A stretch of 61,330 nt of DNA from Pseudomonadota bacterium (GCA_018241505.1 JAFEDS010000034.1:1-61330); one strand, 5' to 3'. Counted from the stretch's first letter, positions 44,107 through 53,929 are shown. Numbers and translations are program-made. Notes: a model not told the origin generated them from the sequence alone.

Positions 44107-44538
44107 ATGCGCGCATTTGCTGAGAACGAGCTGCCCGACAGTCTCGAGGACCTGGATGTCATTCCCTCAGGCCAGATCATTGGCGAGAAGTCTCGCCGCC
44201 TGTATTTCATTGATGTCAAGAACATCGACTACGTGGAGTCTGAAGCGAACTACGTTGCCCTGCACGTGGAGGATGAGCGCTACCTGGCGCGCAATACCAT
44301 GAAACACCTGGCGGTCGCGCTCGGGCCGATGGGATTCGTGCGTATTGAGCGCTCGTTGCTGATCAACCTGAGGCGCGTGGCATTCGCCGAGCGCATCGAT
44401 CGCGGTGCCTTTGCATTCACCCTGCGCAACGGCCGGCGGCTGATTTCCAGCAACTCATATCGAAAAGGCATTCTCGAAGAGATCCGCCGCGGTCAGTCCC
44501 TCGGCCGCGCTACTGCGCAACGCGGCGCCGTACTGTAA
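44107..44538 (+). CDS. Stand-alone LytTR DNA-binding regulator
   Basis: ATG at 44107 has GGAGG seven bases upstream. The LytTR domain covers about residues 35-135 (LYFIDVKNIDYVESEANYVAL, ARNTMKHLAVAL, FVRIERSLLINLRRV, GRRLISSNSYRKGI). There is no receiver or membrane domain, so it is probably controlled by ligand, partner protein or abundance. It lies 31 bases after the MocR gene in the same direction. Confidence 0.88.
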   Translation: MRAFAENELPDSLEDLDVIPSGQIIGEKSRRLYFIDVKNIDYVESEANYVALHVEDERYLARNTMKHLAVALGPMGFVRIERSLLINLRRVAFAERIDRGAFAFTLRNGRRLISSNSYRKGILEEIRRGQSLGRATAQRGAVL

Positions 44539-44547
44539 TCTTCGCAT

Positions 44548-45351
44548 GTGCCGCGAAGTATCAACGAAGCTGTGCGGGAGGTCTGCCTCTCGTTTCCGGA
44601 AGCGGTGGAAGTCATTTCACACGGCTCCCCGGACTTCCGCGTGCGCGGTAAGACCTTCGCCTCTTATGTAGTCAACCATCACGGCGACGGTCGCGTTGCC
44701 CTGTGGCTCAACTCTCCCGCCGGCGCGCAGGATCACTACTCGAAGTCCCAGCCCCGCCACTTCTTCGTGCCGCCCTATGTTGGTCCGCGCGGCTGGCTGG
44801 GTGTGCATCTGAACAAGGGCCTTTCGTGGCAGCGTGTTGCCGAGCTGGTCCGGCAGGCATACGAAAAAGTGGCCCCGCCGGCGTTGGCGAAGTCAATCGG
44901 CGCCACCATTGCGATCAAACTGCCGGTGGCCGCGCTATCGGCCGAGCAGATCGATCCCCTGAAGTCGCGGCGGGCAAAGGCGGTGCTTGCCGGCGTGCGC
45001 AAGCTCGTTGCCGACTGGCCCGAGGTCGCCGAAGACCAACAGTTCGGCTCCCCGGTGTGGCGCGCGGGGAAGAAGACTTTTTTGTGGCTGCATGCGGACA
45101 GGAGCGCCGCGGTGACCGGCCGCAAACAGCCCCGGTTGCAGATCTACTTCTGGGTGGGCGTCGGCGCCCAGGGATTGATGACTACCGACCCGCGCTTCGA
45201 AATCCCGGCGTATCTGGGTCACCAGGGTTGGATTGCTTTCGATGTGAGCCGCGACTGCGACTGGTCGTACGTGCGTGGGCTCGCGCTCGGCAGCTATCGG
45301 CACTTCGCCCTGGCGCGCATGTTGAAAAAGCTGGCACCGCACGAGGATTAA
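44548..45351 (+). CDS. Duplicated MmcQ/YjbR domain protein
   Basis: Two copies of the YjbR-like fold are joined in 267 residues. Copy one runs from EVCLSFPEAVEVISHGSPDF to VAELVRQAYEKVAP; copy two from KLVADWPEVAEDQQFGSPVW to ALARMLKK. Shared phrases such as SFPEAVE/DWPEVAE, HGSPDFRVRGKTF/FGSPVWRAGKKTF and GPRGWLGVHL/GHQGWIAFDV show internal duplication. The function of YjbR proteins is not known; a nucleic-acid binding role has been suggested for the fold. The GTG start at 44548 has no good ribosome-binding site and may be coupled to the LytTR stop nine bases upstream. Confidence 0.85.
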   Translation: MPRSINEAVREVCLSFPEAVEVISHGSPDFRVRGKTFASYVVNHHGDGRVALWLNSPAGAQDHYSKSQPRHFFVPPYVGPRGWLGVHLNKGLSWQRVAELVRQAYEKVAPPALAKSIGATIAIKLPVAALSAEQIDPLKSRRAKAVLAGVRKLVADWPEVAEDQQFGSPVWRAGKKTFLWLHADRSAAVTGRKQPRLQIYFWVGVGAQGLMTTDPRFEIPAYLGHQGWIAFDVSRDCDWSYVRGLALGSYRHFALARMLKKLAPHED

Positions 45352-45668
45352 AGCTGCGGCGCCCAGGCCGTGCACCAGCCGGCCGCCTTGACCGCCTTGT
45401 CGGGGAAAATCTGGCATGGCCCCTGCGTGGAGTTGTAGGGCCCTTCATACAGCCCGCACGTGGCACACGAGTGCCCCTTGGCGCTCTTTTCCTTCGTGGC
45501 ATCCTCGGTATATCTGACTTTCGCCGCGGCCGGGTCATCCGGACTGAGCAGCGGCTGATCGGCAGCGTTACTCACTTCGAAGCGCGTCAGCGCCAAAGGC
45601 GTCAGTGTCGCGCCCAGCAGCAACTTCCGCACAAACCGGCGCCGGGTTGGTTTGGTTTCACGGCTCAT
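45348..45668 (-). CDS. High-potential iron-sulfur protein (HiPIP), Tat-exported
   Basis: ATG at 45668 follows AAGGAG at six bases. A twin-arginine signal (TRRRFVRKLLLG) precedes a small domain with four cysteines in the HiPIP pattern: CATC, then C in STQGPCQIF, then C in AGWCTAW. It would carry a [4Fe-4S](3+/2+) cluster in the periplasm as an electron carrier. It starts 10 bases after the glutathione peroxidase stop, so the two form an operon. The last four bases overlap the convergent YjbR gene. Confidence 0.93.
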   Translation of the reverse strand: MSRETKPTRRRFVRKLLLGATLTPLALTRFEVSNAADQPLLSPDDPAAAKVRYTEDATKEKSAKGHSCATCGLYEGPYNSTQGPCQIFPDKAVKAAGWCTAWAPQL

Positions 45669-45678
45669 GGCAGCTCCT

Positions 45679-46158
45679 TCACAGTTCGTCCGTGACATCC
45701 TGCAACAGACCGCTATCCTGTGGCTTGGTCTGCGGCGGATAGCGTTTCAACACTGTGCCGTCACGGCCGATGAGAAACTTCTCAAAGTTCCAGGTGATAT
45801 CCCCGGCGACACCCGTATCGGCCGAGGTCAGGAACTGGTAGAGCGGATGCCGATTCGGCCCGTTGACTTCCAACTTGGAGCTCAGGGGGAACGTCACATC
45901 GAACGTGGTCTGGCAGAACTCCAGGATCTGTTTCTCGGTGCCCGGCTCCTGAGCGCCGAATTGATTGCACGGGAAACCAATGACGGTGAAGTTCTTGTCC
46001 TTCAATTCCTGCTGGAGCTGCTCCAGGCCGTCGTACTGCGGCGTGAGCCCACAGCGGCTGGCTACGTTTACCGCGAGCGCGACCTTTCCGCGAAGCTTAC
46101 CCAGCAGGTCGGCCGTTCCGTCGATGCCCTTAACCGAGATGTCATAGAAACCGTTCAT
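45679..46158 (-). CDS. Glutathione peroxidase family protein
   Basis: The active site is NVASRCGLTPQYDGLEQL with peroxidatic Cys36; GFPCNQFGAQEPG and the Trp/Asn motif TWNFEKFLIGRDG complete the catalytic tetrad. The 159-residue length matches BtuE-type enzymes, which mostly use thioredoxin. There is no signal peptide, so it is cytosolic. The first gene of an operon with HiPIP, it points to oxidative-stress control, but no OxyR site was identified. Confidence 0.94.
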   Translation of the reverse strand: MNGFYDISVKGIDGTADLLGKLRGKVALAVNVASRCGLTPQYDGLEQLQQELKDKNFTVIGFPCNQFGAQEPGTEKQILEFCQTTFDVTFPLSSKLEVNGPNRHPLYQFLTSADTGVAGDITWNFEKFLIGRDGTVLKRYPPQTKPQDSGLLQDVTDEL

Positions 46159-46404
46159 AGCCTCACCTCTGCAACCGGGGTCGCCGATGACGAAGCGTAC
46201 GTCAACTGCGTCCTCAGGTCGACGTGTTCATTACGTGCGGCAAGGACGGGTGCTGAACACGTCTGAAATTGCCAGGTGCGCACACGTGCGCATATCCGAA
46301 TAATTGCCGACACTGCACCGCTTTGAGTAATTCCAGCAGCACCGTCTTCGTGTTCGAATCTCATTGCGCCGAGGTGTTTGCGGTATAAAATCATGAGGTG
46401 CAAT
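46159..46404. promoter_or_regulatory. Divergent regulatory region with TGCGCA inverted repeat and TATAAAAT box
   Basis: TGCGCA-CACG-TGCGCA lies at 46277-46292, a symmetric site that could bind a repressor. TATAAAAT at 46384-46391 is a good -10 candidate for the downstream plus-strand gene; a -35 is not obvious. No gene was recognised here. Confidence 0.5.
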
Positions 46405-46656
46405 GTGTCTGAAGTGCTGGAGCCAAACGTGAGAGACGTGAGAGAGCGACTGATCAAGTGTGAGGCTGACATAGCGCATATACGCTCAGACGTCACCGAA
46501 CTGAAGTCTGAGTTCAAGGAGATGCGCCATGATTTTCACGGCTTGAGTAGACGCCTGGAAGATCTGCGAGTTGACATGATCAAACTGCGAGTCTGGAGCC
46601 TGGGAATGCAGGCCGCGATGCTCGGTGTCATGGCGCGGGGCTTCCACTGGATTTGA
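46405..46656 (+). CDS. Small coiled-coil protein with hydrophobic C terminus
   Basis: The product is 83 residues from GTG at 46405 (GAGGTG just upstream at 46395-46400); ATG at 46393 in the same frame is possible. It shows heptads ([35 protein letters not shown]) and a moderately hydrophobic end ([19 protein letters not shown]). The layout resembles small XhlA-like or other membrane-tethered coiled-coil proteins. No function can be assigned. Confidence 0.6.
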   Translation: MSEVLEPNVRDVRERLIKCEADIAHIRSDVTELKSEFKEMRHDFHGLSRRLEDLRVDMIKLRVWSLGMQAAMLGVMARGFHWI

Positions 46657-46687
46657 TAACACGGCTACTGAGTTGGATGGGATTGCG

Positions 46688-47431
46688 ATGACAGCGAAGA
46701 TTGCCCTGGTGACTGGAGCCGGATCCGGTATCGGGCGCGCAGTGGCGCTGGCCCTTGCGGCGGTGGGGTTCACCGTGGTGCTGGCCGGGCGACGCTCGTC
46801 GCAGCTCGAGCAGGTGGCGCGGGAAGCCGGTTCAGGCGCCGTCGCCATAACGACTGATGTTACCGATCCCGCTTCCATTGATGCGCTGTTCAAGCGTATC
46901 GAGAAGGATTTCGGGCGACTCGACCTGTTGTTCAACAACGCAGGCGTGTCCGCCCCGCCGGCGCCCCTGGAAGACCTTCCGCTGGATCAGTGGCGAACCG
47001 TGATCGATACCAATCTGACCGGCGTGTTCCTGTGCACCCAGGCCGCGTTCCGCCTGATGAAAACGCAGCAGCCCCGCGGCGGCCGCATCATCAACAACGG
47101 ATCAGTCTCCGCCACTGCGCCCCGCCCACGGCTGGTTGCATACACCGCATCCAAACACGCCGTCTCAGGATTGACCAAGGCGACGTCCCTCGAGGGACGT
47201 CAGTACGATATCGCGTGCGGGCAGATCGACATCGGCAACACCGCGACCGAGCTGGCCGCGCCAATGACTCACGGAACGCTGCAGGCAGATTTCTCCACCA
47301 GGACCGAACCCACATTTGATGTGAAGTACGTAGCCGATGCGGTGGTCTATATGGCAGGCCTGCCGCTCGAAGCCAACGTGTTGTTTATGACCGTGATGGC
47401 GACGAAGATGCCGTTCATCGGCCGAGGGTAA
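46688..47431 (+). CDS. Short-chain dehydrogenase/reductase (SDR)
   Basis: The cofactor motif [10 protein letters not shown], the NNAG motif ([10 protein letters not shown]), the catalytic Ser (NNGSVSA) and YTASK are all intact. ATG at 46688 gives the normal start ([12 protein letters not shown]) and 247 residues. The AGRRSSQL after beta-2 suggests NADP preference. The C terminus is shorter in the substrate loop than in FabG. Substrate unknown. It starts 31 bases after the coiled-coil gene. Confidence 0.92.
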   Translation: MTAKIALVTGAGSGIGRAVALALAAVGFTVVLAGRRSSQLEQVAREAGSGAVAITTDVTDPASIDALFKRIEKDFGRLDLLFNNAGVSAPPAPLEDLPLDQWRTVIDTNLTGVFLCTQAAFRLMKTQQPRGGRIINNGSVSATAPRPRLVAYTASKHAVSGLTKATSLEGRQYDIACGQIDIGNTATELAAPMTHGTLQADFSTRTEPTFDVKYVADAVVYMAGLPLEANVLFMTVMATKMPFIGRG

Positions 47432-47484
47432 CTCGCGGGGACGACCTCGAGCGCCGTCGCCCACCGCCCGCGCGGCCGCGACAC

Positions 47485-48408
47485 TCATTCCCCCACCAAC
47501 CCCCTGCCGCGTAACCAGTTGCGAAGCAATACCGGCCACTCCCCCAGCGCCGGGTCACCCAAGGCCAACCCAACCCCATGCGCGCCCGGCTCAAACACAT
47601 GCAGTTCCGCCGGCACGCCTGCCTTGCGCAGCGCGAGGTAGAGCTCAACACTGTTTTCCGCCGGCACGGTGGTATCCGAGCTGGTTGAGAACAGAAACGT
47701 GGGCGGTGTGTCGTGAGTCACCTGGAGCTCACTGGACATCTGCCCGGCCACCTTCGCGTCCGGATGCTCTCCCAACAGATTCGTTGCGGACTGCTTGTGC
47801 CCGTAGGCGGCGGTCATGGAAATGACCGGATAGGCCAACACCACGAAGTCGGGCCGGCTGCCCATCCGCTCGATGGGATCCGGCGCCGACGGATGGCCGG
47901 CGTCGAAATGGGTCGCCACCGTCGATGCCAGGTGGCCGCCGGCTGAGAAACCCATGAATCCCAGGCGATCGGTGCGGACTCCCAGCTCCTGCGCATGAGC
48001 CCGCACGAAGCGGATCGCTCGCTGCGCATCACCCATCTCAATCGGATGGTGATAGCGCGGCCCCAGCCGGTAGCGCAGCACAAACGCGGTCACACCCAGC
48101 GAGTTGAACCAATTCGCAACCTGCCGTCCTTCATGATTGGCCGCCAGCCGCCCATAGCTTCCGCCCGGCGCAATGATGACCGCCGTCGTCGGCGCGGGGC
48201 CCGCGGGCCCCGGCCGTACTGGAAACAGCGTCAGTGTTGGCTTGTCTTCCTCCGTGGTGCCCAGCGCACCCGGCGCCCCGTTCTCCCACAACAGGAATGT
48301 GTGAGTGTCCGTGGTCGGATCGATGTTGTTCGGCCATGGCGCAGTCGCGCTTTCAGCTTGTTGAGTCATCCCCAGCACGGCTGCCGCGAGCGCAATCCTA
48401 AGGCTCAT
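47485..48408 (-). CDS. Alpha/beta hydrolase, secreted esterase type
   Basis: A signal peptide begins at ATG 48408 (MSLRIALAAAVLGM). The oxyanion motif APGGSYG, nucleophile GFSAGG, an acid in SSDTTVPAEN and His in GAHGVG complete the fold. This matches the acetyl-xylan esterase/BD-FAE-like alpha/beta hydrolases. The start overlaps the end of the S10 gene by 11 bases, so it is translated as part of that operon. Longer frames to 48435 are unlikely. Confidence 0.88.
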   Translation of the reverse strand: MSLRIALAAAVLGMTQQAESATAPWPNNIDPTTDTHTFLLWENGAPGALGTTEEDKPTLTLFPVRPGPAGPAPTTAVIIAPGGSYGRLAANHEGRQVANWFNSLGVTAFVLRYRLGPRYHHPIEMGDAQRAIRFVRAHAQELGVRTDRLGFMGFSAGGHLASTVATHFDAGHPSAPDPIERMGSRPDFVVLAYPVISMTAAYGHKQSATNLLGEHPDAKVAGQMSSELQVTHDTPPTFLFSTSSDTTVPAENSVELYLALRKAGVPAELHVFEPGAHGVGLALGDPALGEWPVLLRNWLRGRGLVGE

Positions 48409-49978
48409 GCGTCTTGCCGATGAACGCCGCAACATTGTCGTGGAGCGCCTTCAAATCAGGCTCGTGGGCATACACCATGTGGCCCGAGGTGTAGTAATGC
48501 ATCTCGATGTTCTTTTGCAGTGCCGGCTGGATCGGCAGTTGCTGCAACTCGTAAGTAGCGGCAAAAAACGGTGTGGCCAGGTCGAAGTAGCCGCCGTTCA
48601 TCATCACCTTGAGATTGGGGTTCATCTTCATGGCGTAGGCGAGATCGGGCGCGACATTGACCGTTTGGGGCACCTTCTGGGTGGCTCCGGGCGGTTGATG
48701 CAGGTAGTCCCAGTTCCTTTCCACGTCGATGCCTTCCTTGTAGGTCCACTTCGTGCCGAACTTCAGCGTCTTGCGGACGTAGTCATTGAAAGCAGACACA
48801 TACGCGGAGGAAATGGCCGCCGACTGCGGGTCGTAGTCGGCCTCCTTGCTGAGAGGATCGATGGTCGGCCCGGAAAAGCGGCTGTCCAACCGGCCCGTCG
48901 TCGTGTCACTGCCCAACAGGTTCTTCTCGAACTCGCCGACATTGATGCGCAGATTGGCGCGCTCAATGTAGTCCTGGGGCAGTCCGGTATACGCATGCAG
49001 CTTTCCGGCGATCTCAGTGCGGCGTTCGGGTGACAGCGTGTTGCCGGCCGACAGCGCGCGCCAATAATCGTTGAGCGCAAATTGCTCAACCTCAGTCAGC
49101 AACGGCTCCAGAGCCTGGGGCTGGTTGGGCAGCTTGTGGTGATACCAGGCGGTCGCGGTATAGGTTGGCAATGTCAACACGTACGGCTGATCGACTCCCG
49201 GGTTGAATTGCGGAGCGTCGGCACTGTTATCGAAGCTGAGAATCTGCGACAGCAGAATGACGCCATTGAAGTCGGTCGACTTCTCGGTCTGCAGGATGTA
49301 GGCGAGCATGGCCGCGCGCGTGGTGCCGTAGCTTTCGCCGAACAGGTATTTGGGTGAATTCCAGCGGCCGTGCGTGGAAAGGAACTGCACTATGAAATTC
49401 GCGAAGGTATGCGCGTCCTGGTCGACACCGTAGAACGCCTTCTCCTTGTCAGGGCCACGCAGATGGCCGAAGCCCGTCCCGGGTGCATCGATGAACACGA
49501 GATCGCTGGCATCCAACAAGCTGTACTCGTTATCAGCGAGCCGATAGGGCGCCGCGGGGCTGTGTGAGTCATTCGCGGTGATGACACGCTTGGGACCGAA
49601 GGCACCCATGTGCAGCCACACGGTTGACGATCCCGGGCCGCCGTTGAACAGGAACGTAATGGGGCGGCGCGGATCCTCATGGTCGCCTTTGAAGTAGGCA
49701 ACATAGGACATGCTCACGTGCTGCGGAATCGGTGGCTGATCGCCTTTGTCGTTCTTGGGCTGCGGATCGTCGTCCTTCGGGTCCTTCAGGTAAACAACTT
49801 CCACGCCGGCTTGTGCCTGGTAGGTCAGCTTGCCGCCTTTGACGGTGATGGAACCTGAAGTTAGCTGACTCTCGTCCTTCAGAATGCGGGGCGAGTCCCC
49901 GTCATCGGTGTCGGCCGCATGGACCGCCGTCGTCAGGACCAGTGACACAAACAGCATGCGCGCGAGTGGATGGCTCAT
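48398..49978 (-). CDS. S10 family serine carboxypeptidase, secreted
   Basis: ATG at 49978 follows GGAGA at good spacing and opens a signal peptide (ARMLFVSLVLTTAVHA). Family motifs: FNGGPGSSTVWLHMGAFGP, the catalytic Ser in FGESYGTTRA, Asp in GGYFDLATP and His in TSGHMVY. The 526-residue length is typical of bacterial S10 enzymes with acid pH optimum. It removes C-terminal residues from peptides in the periplasm or outside. With the esterase downstream it forms a hydrolase operon. Confidence 0.92.
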   Translation of the reverse strand: MSHPLARMLFVSLVLTTAVHAADTDDGDSPRILKDESQLTSGSITVKGGKLTYQAQAGVEVVYLKDPKDDDPQPKNDKGDQPPIPQHVSMSYVAYFKGDHEDPRRPITFLFNGGPGSSTVWLHMGAFGPKRVITANDSHSPAAPYRLADNEYSLLDASDLVFIDAPGTGFGHLRGPDKEKAFYGVDQDAHTFANFIVQFLSTHGRWNSPKYLFGESYGTTRAAMLAYILQTEKSTDFNGVILLSQILSFDNSADAPQFNPGVDQPYVLTLPTYTATAWYHHKLPNQPQALEPLLTEVEQFALNDYWRALSAGNTLSPERRTEIAGKLHAYTGLPQDYIERANLRINVGEFEKNLLGSDTTTGRLDSRFSGPTIDPLSKEADYDPQSAAISSAYVSAFNDYVRKTLKFGTKWTYKEGIDVERNWDYLHQPPGATQKVPQTVNVAPDLAYAMKMNPNLKVMMNGGYFDLATPFFAATYELQQLPIQPALQKNIEMHYYTSGHMVYAHEPDLKALHDNVAAFIGKTHEP

Positions 49979-50036
49979 GATTCTCCGGCGAATGGCGAGC
50001 GGTAAAGGGTTGCTCGGACCCCTAACGATAGCAAAG

Positions 50037-50600
50037 TTATGCGTCAGGCGGCTCACTCAGCAGAGCTCTGAAGTGCTCACCGCGCGGCAGCTCCGTGGGG
50101 ACGTGGCTCGGCGCGGCGGCCCACTCGCCGTCATGCCAGCGCCACCATCCGCGGCGCTGCAATCCCTGCGCCGGCAAGGTGCCGGAGCCCGGCAGGCAAC
50201 CGGCGAAAAAATCTTCCACCAGGCGATCGAAATCCGCGCTGCCACAACCGGGCTCCAAAGCACGGCCCGCGGTGGCCACCAGCCCGGCCCACCCGGCGAC
50301 GTTCCATGCGGCGGTGTCGCTCTGCGCCACGGTAAGCGGAAAATCCCGGCCCACGCGGTCATGGCTGGCAACGATGACACCCTGCCAGGCGCGCTCGTCC
50401 ACCACTCCCGCGTCAATCGCAAAGCACAGTGTCGGCGCCCGTCTGAAGCGCGCCGGCCATTGATCTTCCCATTGCGCGCGCAACTGCGACAGCTCACTCG
50501 ATAGCCAGTCGTCCCACGGTGTTACAAAGCTCAGCGGCAGCCGGCGTGTTGCAAAGTCGCCCAGGGCGGGAATCTTGCCAAACCAGCCGGCCACGCTCAT
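50037..50600 (-). CDS. tagF: T6SS-associated protein TagF
   Basis: The N terminus VAGWFGKIPALGDFATRRLP and later segments (WDDWLSSELSQLR, GVIVASHDRVGRDFPLT, RGWWRWHDGEW) are the TagF (IcmF-associated, PF09867-like) signature. ATG at 50600 overlaps the tssM stop by four bases. TagF represses T6SS firing after translation, acting against the Fha protein in Pseudomonas and Agrobacterium. It is the last gene of the operon. There is no fused PppA phosphatase domain here. Confidence 0.92.
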   Translation of the reverse strand: MSVAGWFGKIPALGDFATRRLPLSFVTPWDDWLSSELSQLRAQWEDQWPARFRRAPTLCFAIDAGVVDERAWQGVIVASHDRVGRDFPLTVAQSDTAAWNVAGWAGLVATAGRALEPGCGSADFDRLVEDFFAGCLPGSGTLPAQGLQRRGWWRWHDGEWAAAPSHVPTELPRGEHFRALLSEPPDA

Positions 50601-53600
50601 GTGCCACCGGGCAGCGGGCAATCGAAGTGCTCGAGCTCGCGCAGCCGGAAGGGATTGACTCCATTGTCAGTTTCGACATTGAAGCTCGCGTGCCGGCCCC
50701 CCGCCAGATTGAACACCACCTCAAAATGGCCGGGCGCATCCGCCGCCTTGATGGCCGCGACATCCAACAGCCGGAACAGGGCCCAGGGTCCGGTGAATTC
50801 CAGCGGCGCGCCGCTGCCCGCGGGCTGGGTCTCGATTCGCGCATGGCCCTTCGCCTGGGAGCCGGGCCAGGTCACGGTGGTGGCCTCCACCGGCCCGTGG
50901 GCATAGCGGACCGTTTGACCGTCGATCTCGAGTTGGAAGCGATCGATGGCGTCATCCAGGTCGATCGGGCGGAAGGTCAGTTTGAATCCGGGTTGATTGC
51001 CCCCGTGAGGAAAGAAAGCCGTCCGCACCAGCGCTGCCGCGCGGAATCGTTCCAGGTCCTGCGCCTGCGGTGCCGCGCCGGGGCCGCGCCATTCCCAGCT
51101 ATCACCCGTGGTTACGCGCCCGGAAAGCAATCGGGTGAAGGTTTGATCGAACGTGCCGCGTGGCGCGAACAGACGTGAGAAGTCCTCGAGCGAGGCATCT
51201 GCCGCGGCCCGGCGGTCGAACGGGAAATGGCCTCCGACCAGGCGGATACACGCCAGACCGAGCGTGGCCGAGATCCGCTGTGACAGGGCGCGGCCGGTGA
51301 GTTTACCTTCCTGCGCCAGTTCCACTTCCTCAGGCAACACGGCCAGCGCCGACAACATCGTGCGTATCGGTACGGGCTGCTGACTTGCCGCGTTGCGTAC
51401 CTGTGCAAGCTTCTGCGCGGGCTCCGGGATCGTGCCCGTTGGCGAGCGCAACACACTCACATCGCGAAACGCCTGCAGGCCGTCCCGGCGCAGAAATATC
51501 GTCAACGCGGCCAGTTGCTCGGCTTCGGGTTCCGTGGGAGTGATCGGGCCGGCAGCACCGTCGCGAGTCTTGAAAGGTGTTTGTTGCGCAACCGTATTCA
51601 ACACGGAGGCCAGTGCTCCGTGGGGATCACCGAGCGCCTGCGCCTGTTGGATTGCCTCTTTGTTGGTCTTTGGCGCCGGCAGGTGCAGATCTGCCAGCGC
51701 GTCGAGCCAGGCCCGTGCATATTGCGTGCGATACCGGGTCATCACCTCGCTGATGTCCGAGCTCGCGCTCGCACCGGGCACTCCCAGGACCCATTTGGAT
51801 TCCGCGGCCAACTGCTCCGCCAGCCGCGGAACCTGTTTGACGACGAGCGTTTCGTAGGCGGCCAGGGTATGACGCCAGGGCACGCTCTTGGGCGCGGACT
51901 TGCCGTCGGCGCCCACAAACAGGGCAGAAGTCGTCAGTGTCAGATCCGTGCCCGGCGCCGTATCGAGCAGAACACCCAGCCGTAGCGCGATCCTCTGCGG
52001 CACCGATTGTGACGCCAGGCGCTCCTGGACCGAGCTGAGCAGCGCCGGCTCGAGTCTGATTCCGGAGCCCACGGCTCCGGCTCGCAGGAAGGCATCGAGA
52101 TGGCCGCGCAGATCCTTGCGCTCGGCTGAGCTCATGTGCTGTCCCAGGGTCGCGTCATAATAGGACATTACAAAGACTTTCAAGCCCGCGGCGTCAAAGT
52201 GGCGCGGGTCAGTCAACATCCTGTATGCCTTCAGTGCTTCATACTGGACGTTGGCATCCGCACCGGTGCGCATCGTGCTGTCGATGGCGGAGGCGATCTG
52301 CGCCTGAAACGGTCCCAACAGCAGGCGCTCATAGGCTTGTTGGGTCGCTGCCGCTACCTTGGAGCGGGAGCGCGCCGCGATATCGAGCCAGGGTGGATTG
52401 GGGCTGGTCTGGGCCGCGATGGCGAGCGAGCGCAGGCTGTTGAGGGCCGGCAGCAGCGCTCGGGGGTCCGCCTTGGCGGCCGGCGGAATGGCAGCGACGA
52501 AGGTGCGAGCCCGGCTTACCGCGGCGTCGAGTTGATTCATTGCGGCATTGGCGCGTGAATAGTCACTCTGCAGCCAGGCGGCCAACACGACCGCCGCCAA
52601 CAGCGCCACGGTGCTCGCGCCGATGATCAGCGCGCGGCGGCGCCGGATTGCCCTGCGGGGCAGGGCGTCCGTCCCGGCTTCCGCAAACACTATGTCATTC
52701 AGCAGCCCGGCCAGAAAGAAACTCTTCCCTGTACTCTGATTCGGCGGCAGGATCTGTTTGCCCAACCCGAGTTGCGCACCGAATGCCGCCAGCATGCGGT
52801 CAATCGGTGTTCCATCCTGCGTGCCGCTGGTGAGATAGACGCCGCGCAGGGTCATTGTCGCGTGTGCGGCGAAGGCTTCACCGACCAGTGTTGTCAGCGA
52901 GGTGTTGAGTGCGCGAAGTTGCGCCGGCAGGGCCACGATCCGTGCGCGCCTCTGCAGATCGCGTTCCTGTTGCAGGCGGTCGATGAGTCCGGCCGACAGC
53001 GACTCGACCAGCCGCTCGAAATCATCCCCGAACTGCGCGACGGCTGTTGCTTGCGGCACGGCCGGGTCGAATGTCACTCCCAGCGGCTCATCGCGCTCGG
53101 AGCGCGCAAGCGAACCAAACCAGTCGACAAATCCTGGCAGCAGATCGCATTTGGTCAGCAACAAGTAGACCGGCATGCGCACCCGCAAAGTGCTTTGCAG
53201 GTCTGCCACGCGCGCGCGCAGTATCCGCGCGTGCTCCACGAGCTGCTGCGGCGTGAAATCAATGAGGTCACTGATTGAAACGGCGACGAGCAGACCGTCG
53301 AGCGGCCGGCGCGGCCGCGAGTCCTGCAACAACGCGAGGAAGGCATCCCAACCTTTGCGGTCCGTGGCCCGATCGCTGTCCTGGGTAGTGTAGCGGCCCG
53401 CGGTATCAATGAGGACCGCGCGGTCCGTGAACCACCAATCGCAATTGCGGGTGCCACCGAATCCGCCCACCGCGCCGCGTCCGAGTTTGCGCGCGAGCGG
53501 AAACTCCAGGCCCGAGTTCAACAGGGCGGTGGTCTTTCCCGTGCCCGGTGCGCCTATGATCAGGTACCAGGGAAGCTGGTAAAGGTAGGAGCGGCCGAAG

Positions 53601-53929
53601 CTCCAACCCCGCTGAGTGAAGCGCGCCTGGCGCAATTCGGCGAGCGCGGTTGAGAAGCGCTCGCGCAGTTGCGCGGCCTCTCCCGTAAGACCCGGGTCGC
53701 GCGCGGGTGTCAGAGCGGAGAGCACCTGCTCATTCCTGCGTTTCGCCCGCTGCAGGCTCCAAAGCTTCTGCGCGAGATATTGGAGCGTGAAAACGCCGAT
53801 CACTACGAGGCGCGCGGGTGTGGAGGCCAGCGGTGCCTGACCGCCAATGACCACCAACGGGCCGGCGACCCAGACCAACACGGCGAAGGCAACCAGGCCG
53901 GCGGCGGCGAGCATCCAGGTCCTGATCAT
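50597..53929 (-). CDS. tssM: T6SS membrane-complex protein TssM (IcmF)
   Basis: Two N-terminal membrane helices (about 5-28 and 40-55) precede a cytosolic NTPase-like domain with an intact Walker A (GAPGTGKTT, residues 126-134). A third helix follows (RALIIGASTVALLAAVVLAA, about 428-450), then a large periplasmic region with the IcmF-related and VasK C-terminal domains (ending with ARIETQPAGSGAPLEFTGPW, ALFRLLDV and RHASFNVET). At 1,110 residues it is normal in size. It bridges TssL in the inner membrane to TssJ. The start overlaps the tssL stop by one base. Confidence 0.95.
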   Translation of the reverse strand: MIRTWMLAAAGLVAFAVLVWVAGPLVVIGGQAPLASTPARLVVIGVFTLQYLAQKLWSLQRAKRRNEQVLSALTPARDPGLTGEAAQLRERFSTALAELRQARFTQRGWSFGRSYLYQLPWYLIIGAPGTGKTTALLNSGLEFPLARKLGRGAVGGFGGTRNCDWWFTDRAVLIDTAGRYTTQDSDRATDRKGWDAFLALLQDSRPRRPLDGLLVAVSISDLIDFTPQQLVEHARILRARVADLQSTLRVRMPVYLLLTKCDLLPGFVDWFGSLARSERDEPLGVTFDPAVPQATAVAQFGDDFERLVESLSAGLIDRLQQERDLQRRARIVALPAQLRALNTSLTTLVGEAFAAHATMTLRGVYLTSGTQDGTPIDRMLAAFGAQLGLGKQILPPNQSTGKSFFLAGLLNDIVFAEAGTDALPRRAIRRRRALIIGASTVALLAAVVLAAWLQSDYSRANAAMNQLDAAVSRARTFVAAIPPAAKADPRALLPALNSLRSLAIAAQTSPNPPWLDIAARSRSKVAAATQQAYERLLLGPFQAQIASAIDSTMRTGADANVQYEALKAYRMLTDPRHFDAAGLKVFVMSYYDATLGQHMSSAERKDLRGHLDAFLRAGAVGSGIRLEPALLSSVQERLASQSVPQRIALRLGVLLDTAPGTDLTLTTSALFVGADGKSAPKSVPWRHTLAAYETLVVKQVPRLAEQLAAESKWVLGVPGASASSDISEVMTRYRTQYARAWLDALADLHLPAPKTNKEAIQQAQALGDPHGALASVLNTVAQQTPFKTRDGAAGPITPTEPEAEQLAALTIFLRRDGLQAFRDVSVLRSPTGTIPEPAQKLAQVRNAASQQPVPIRTMLSALAVLPEEVELAQEGKLTGRALSQRISATLGLACIRLVGGHFPFDRRAAADASLEDFSRLFAPRGTFDQTFTRLLSGRVTTGDSWEWRGPGAAPQAQDLERFRAAALVRTAFFPHGGNQPGFKLTFRPIDLDDAIDRFQLEIDGQTVRYAHGPVEATTVTWPGSQAKGHARIETQPAGSGAPLEFTGPWALFRLLDVAAIKAADAPGHFEVVFNLAGGRHASFNVETDNGVNPFRLRELEHFDCPLPGGT

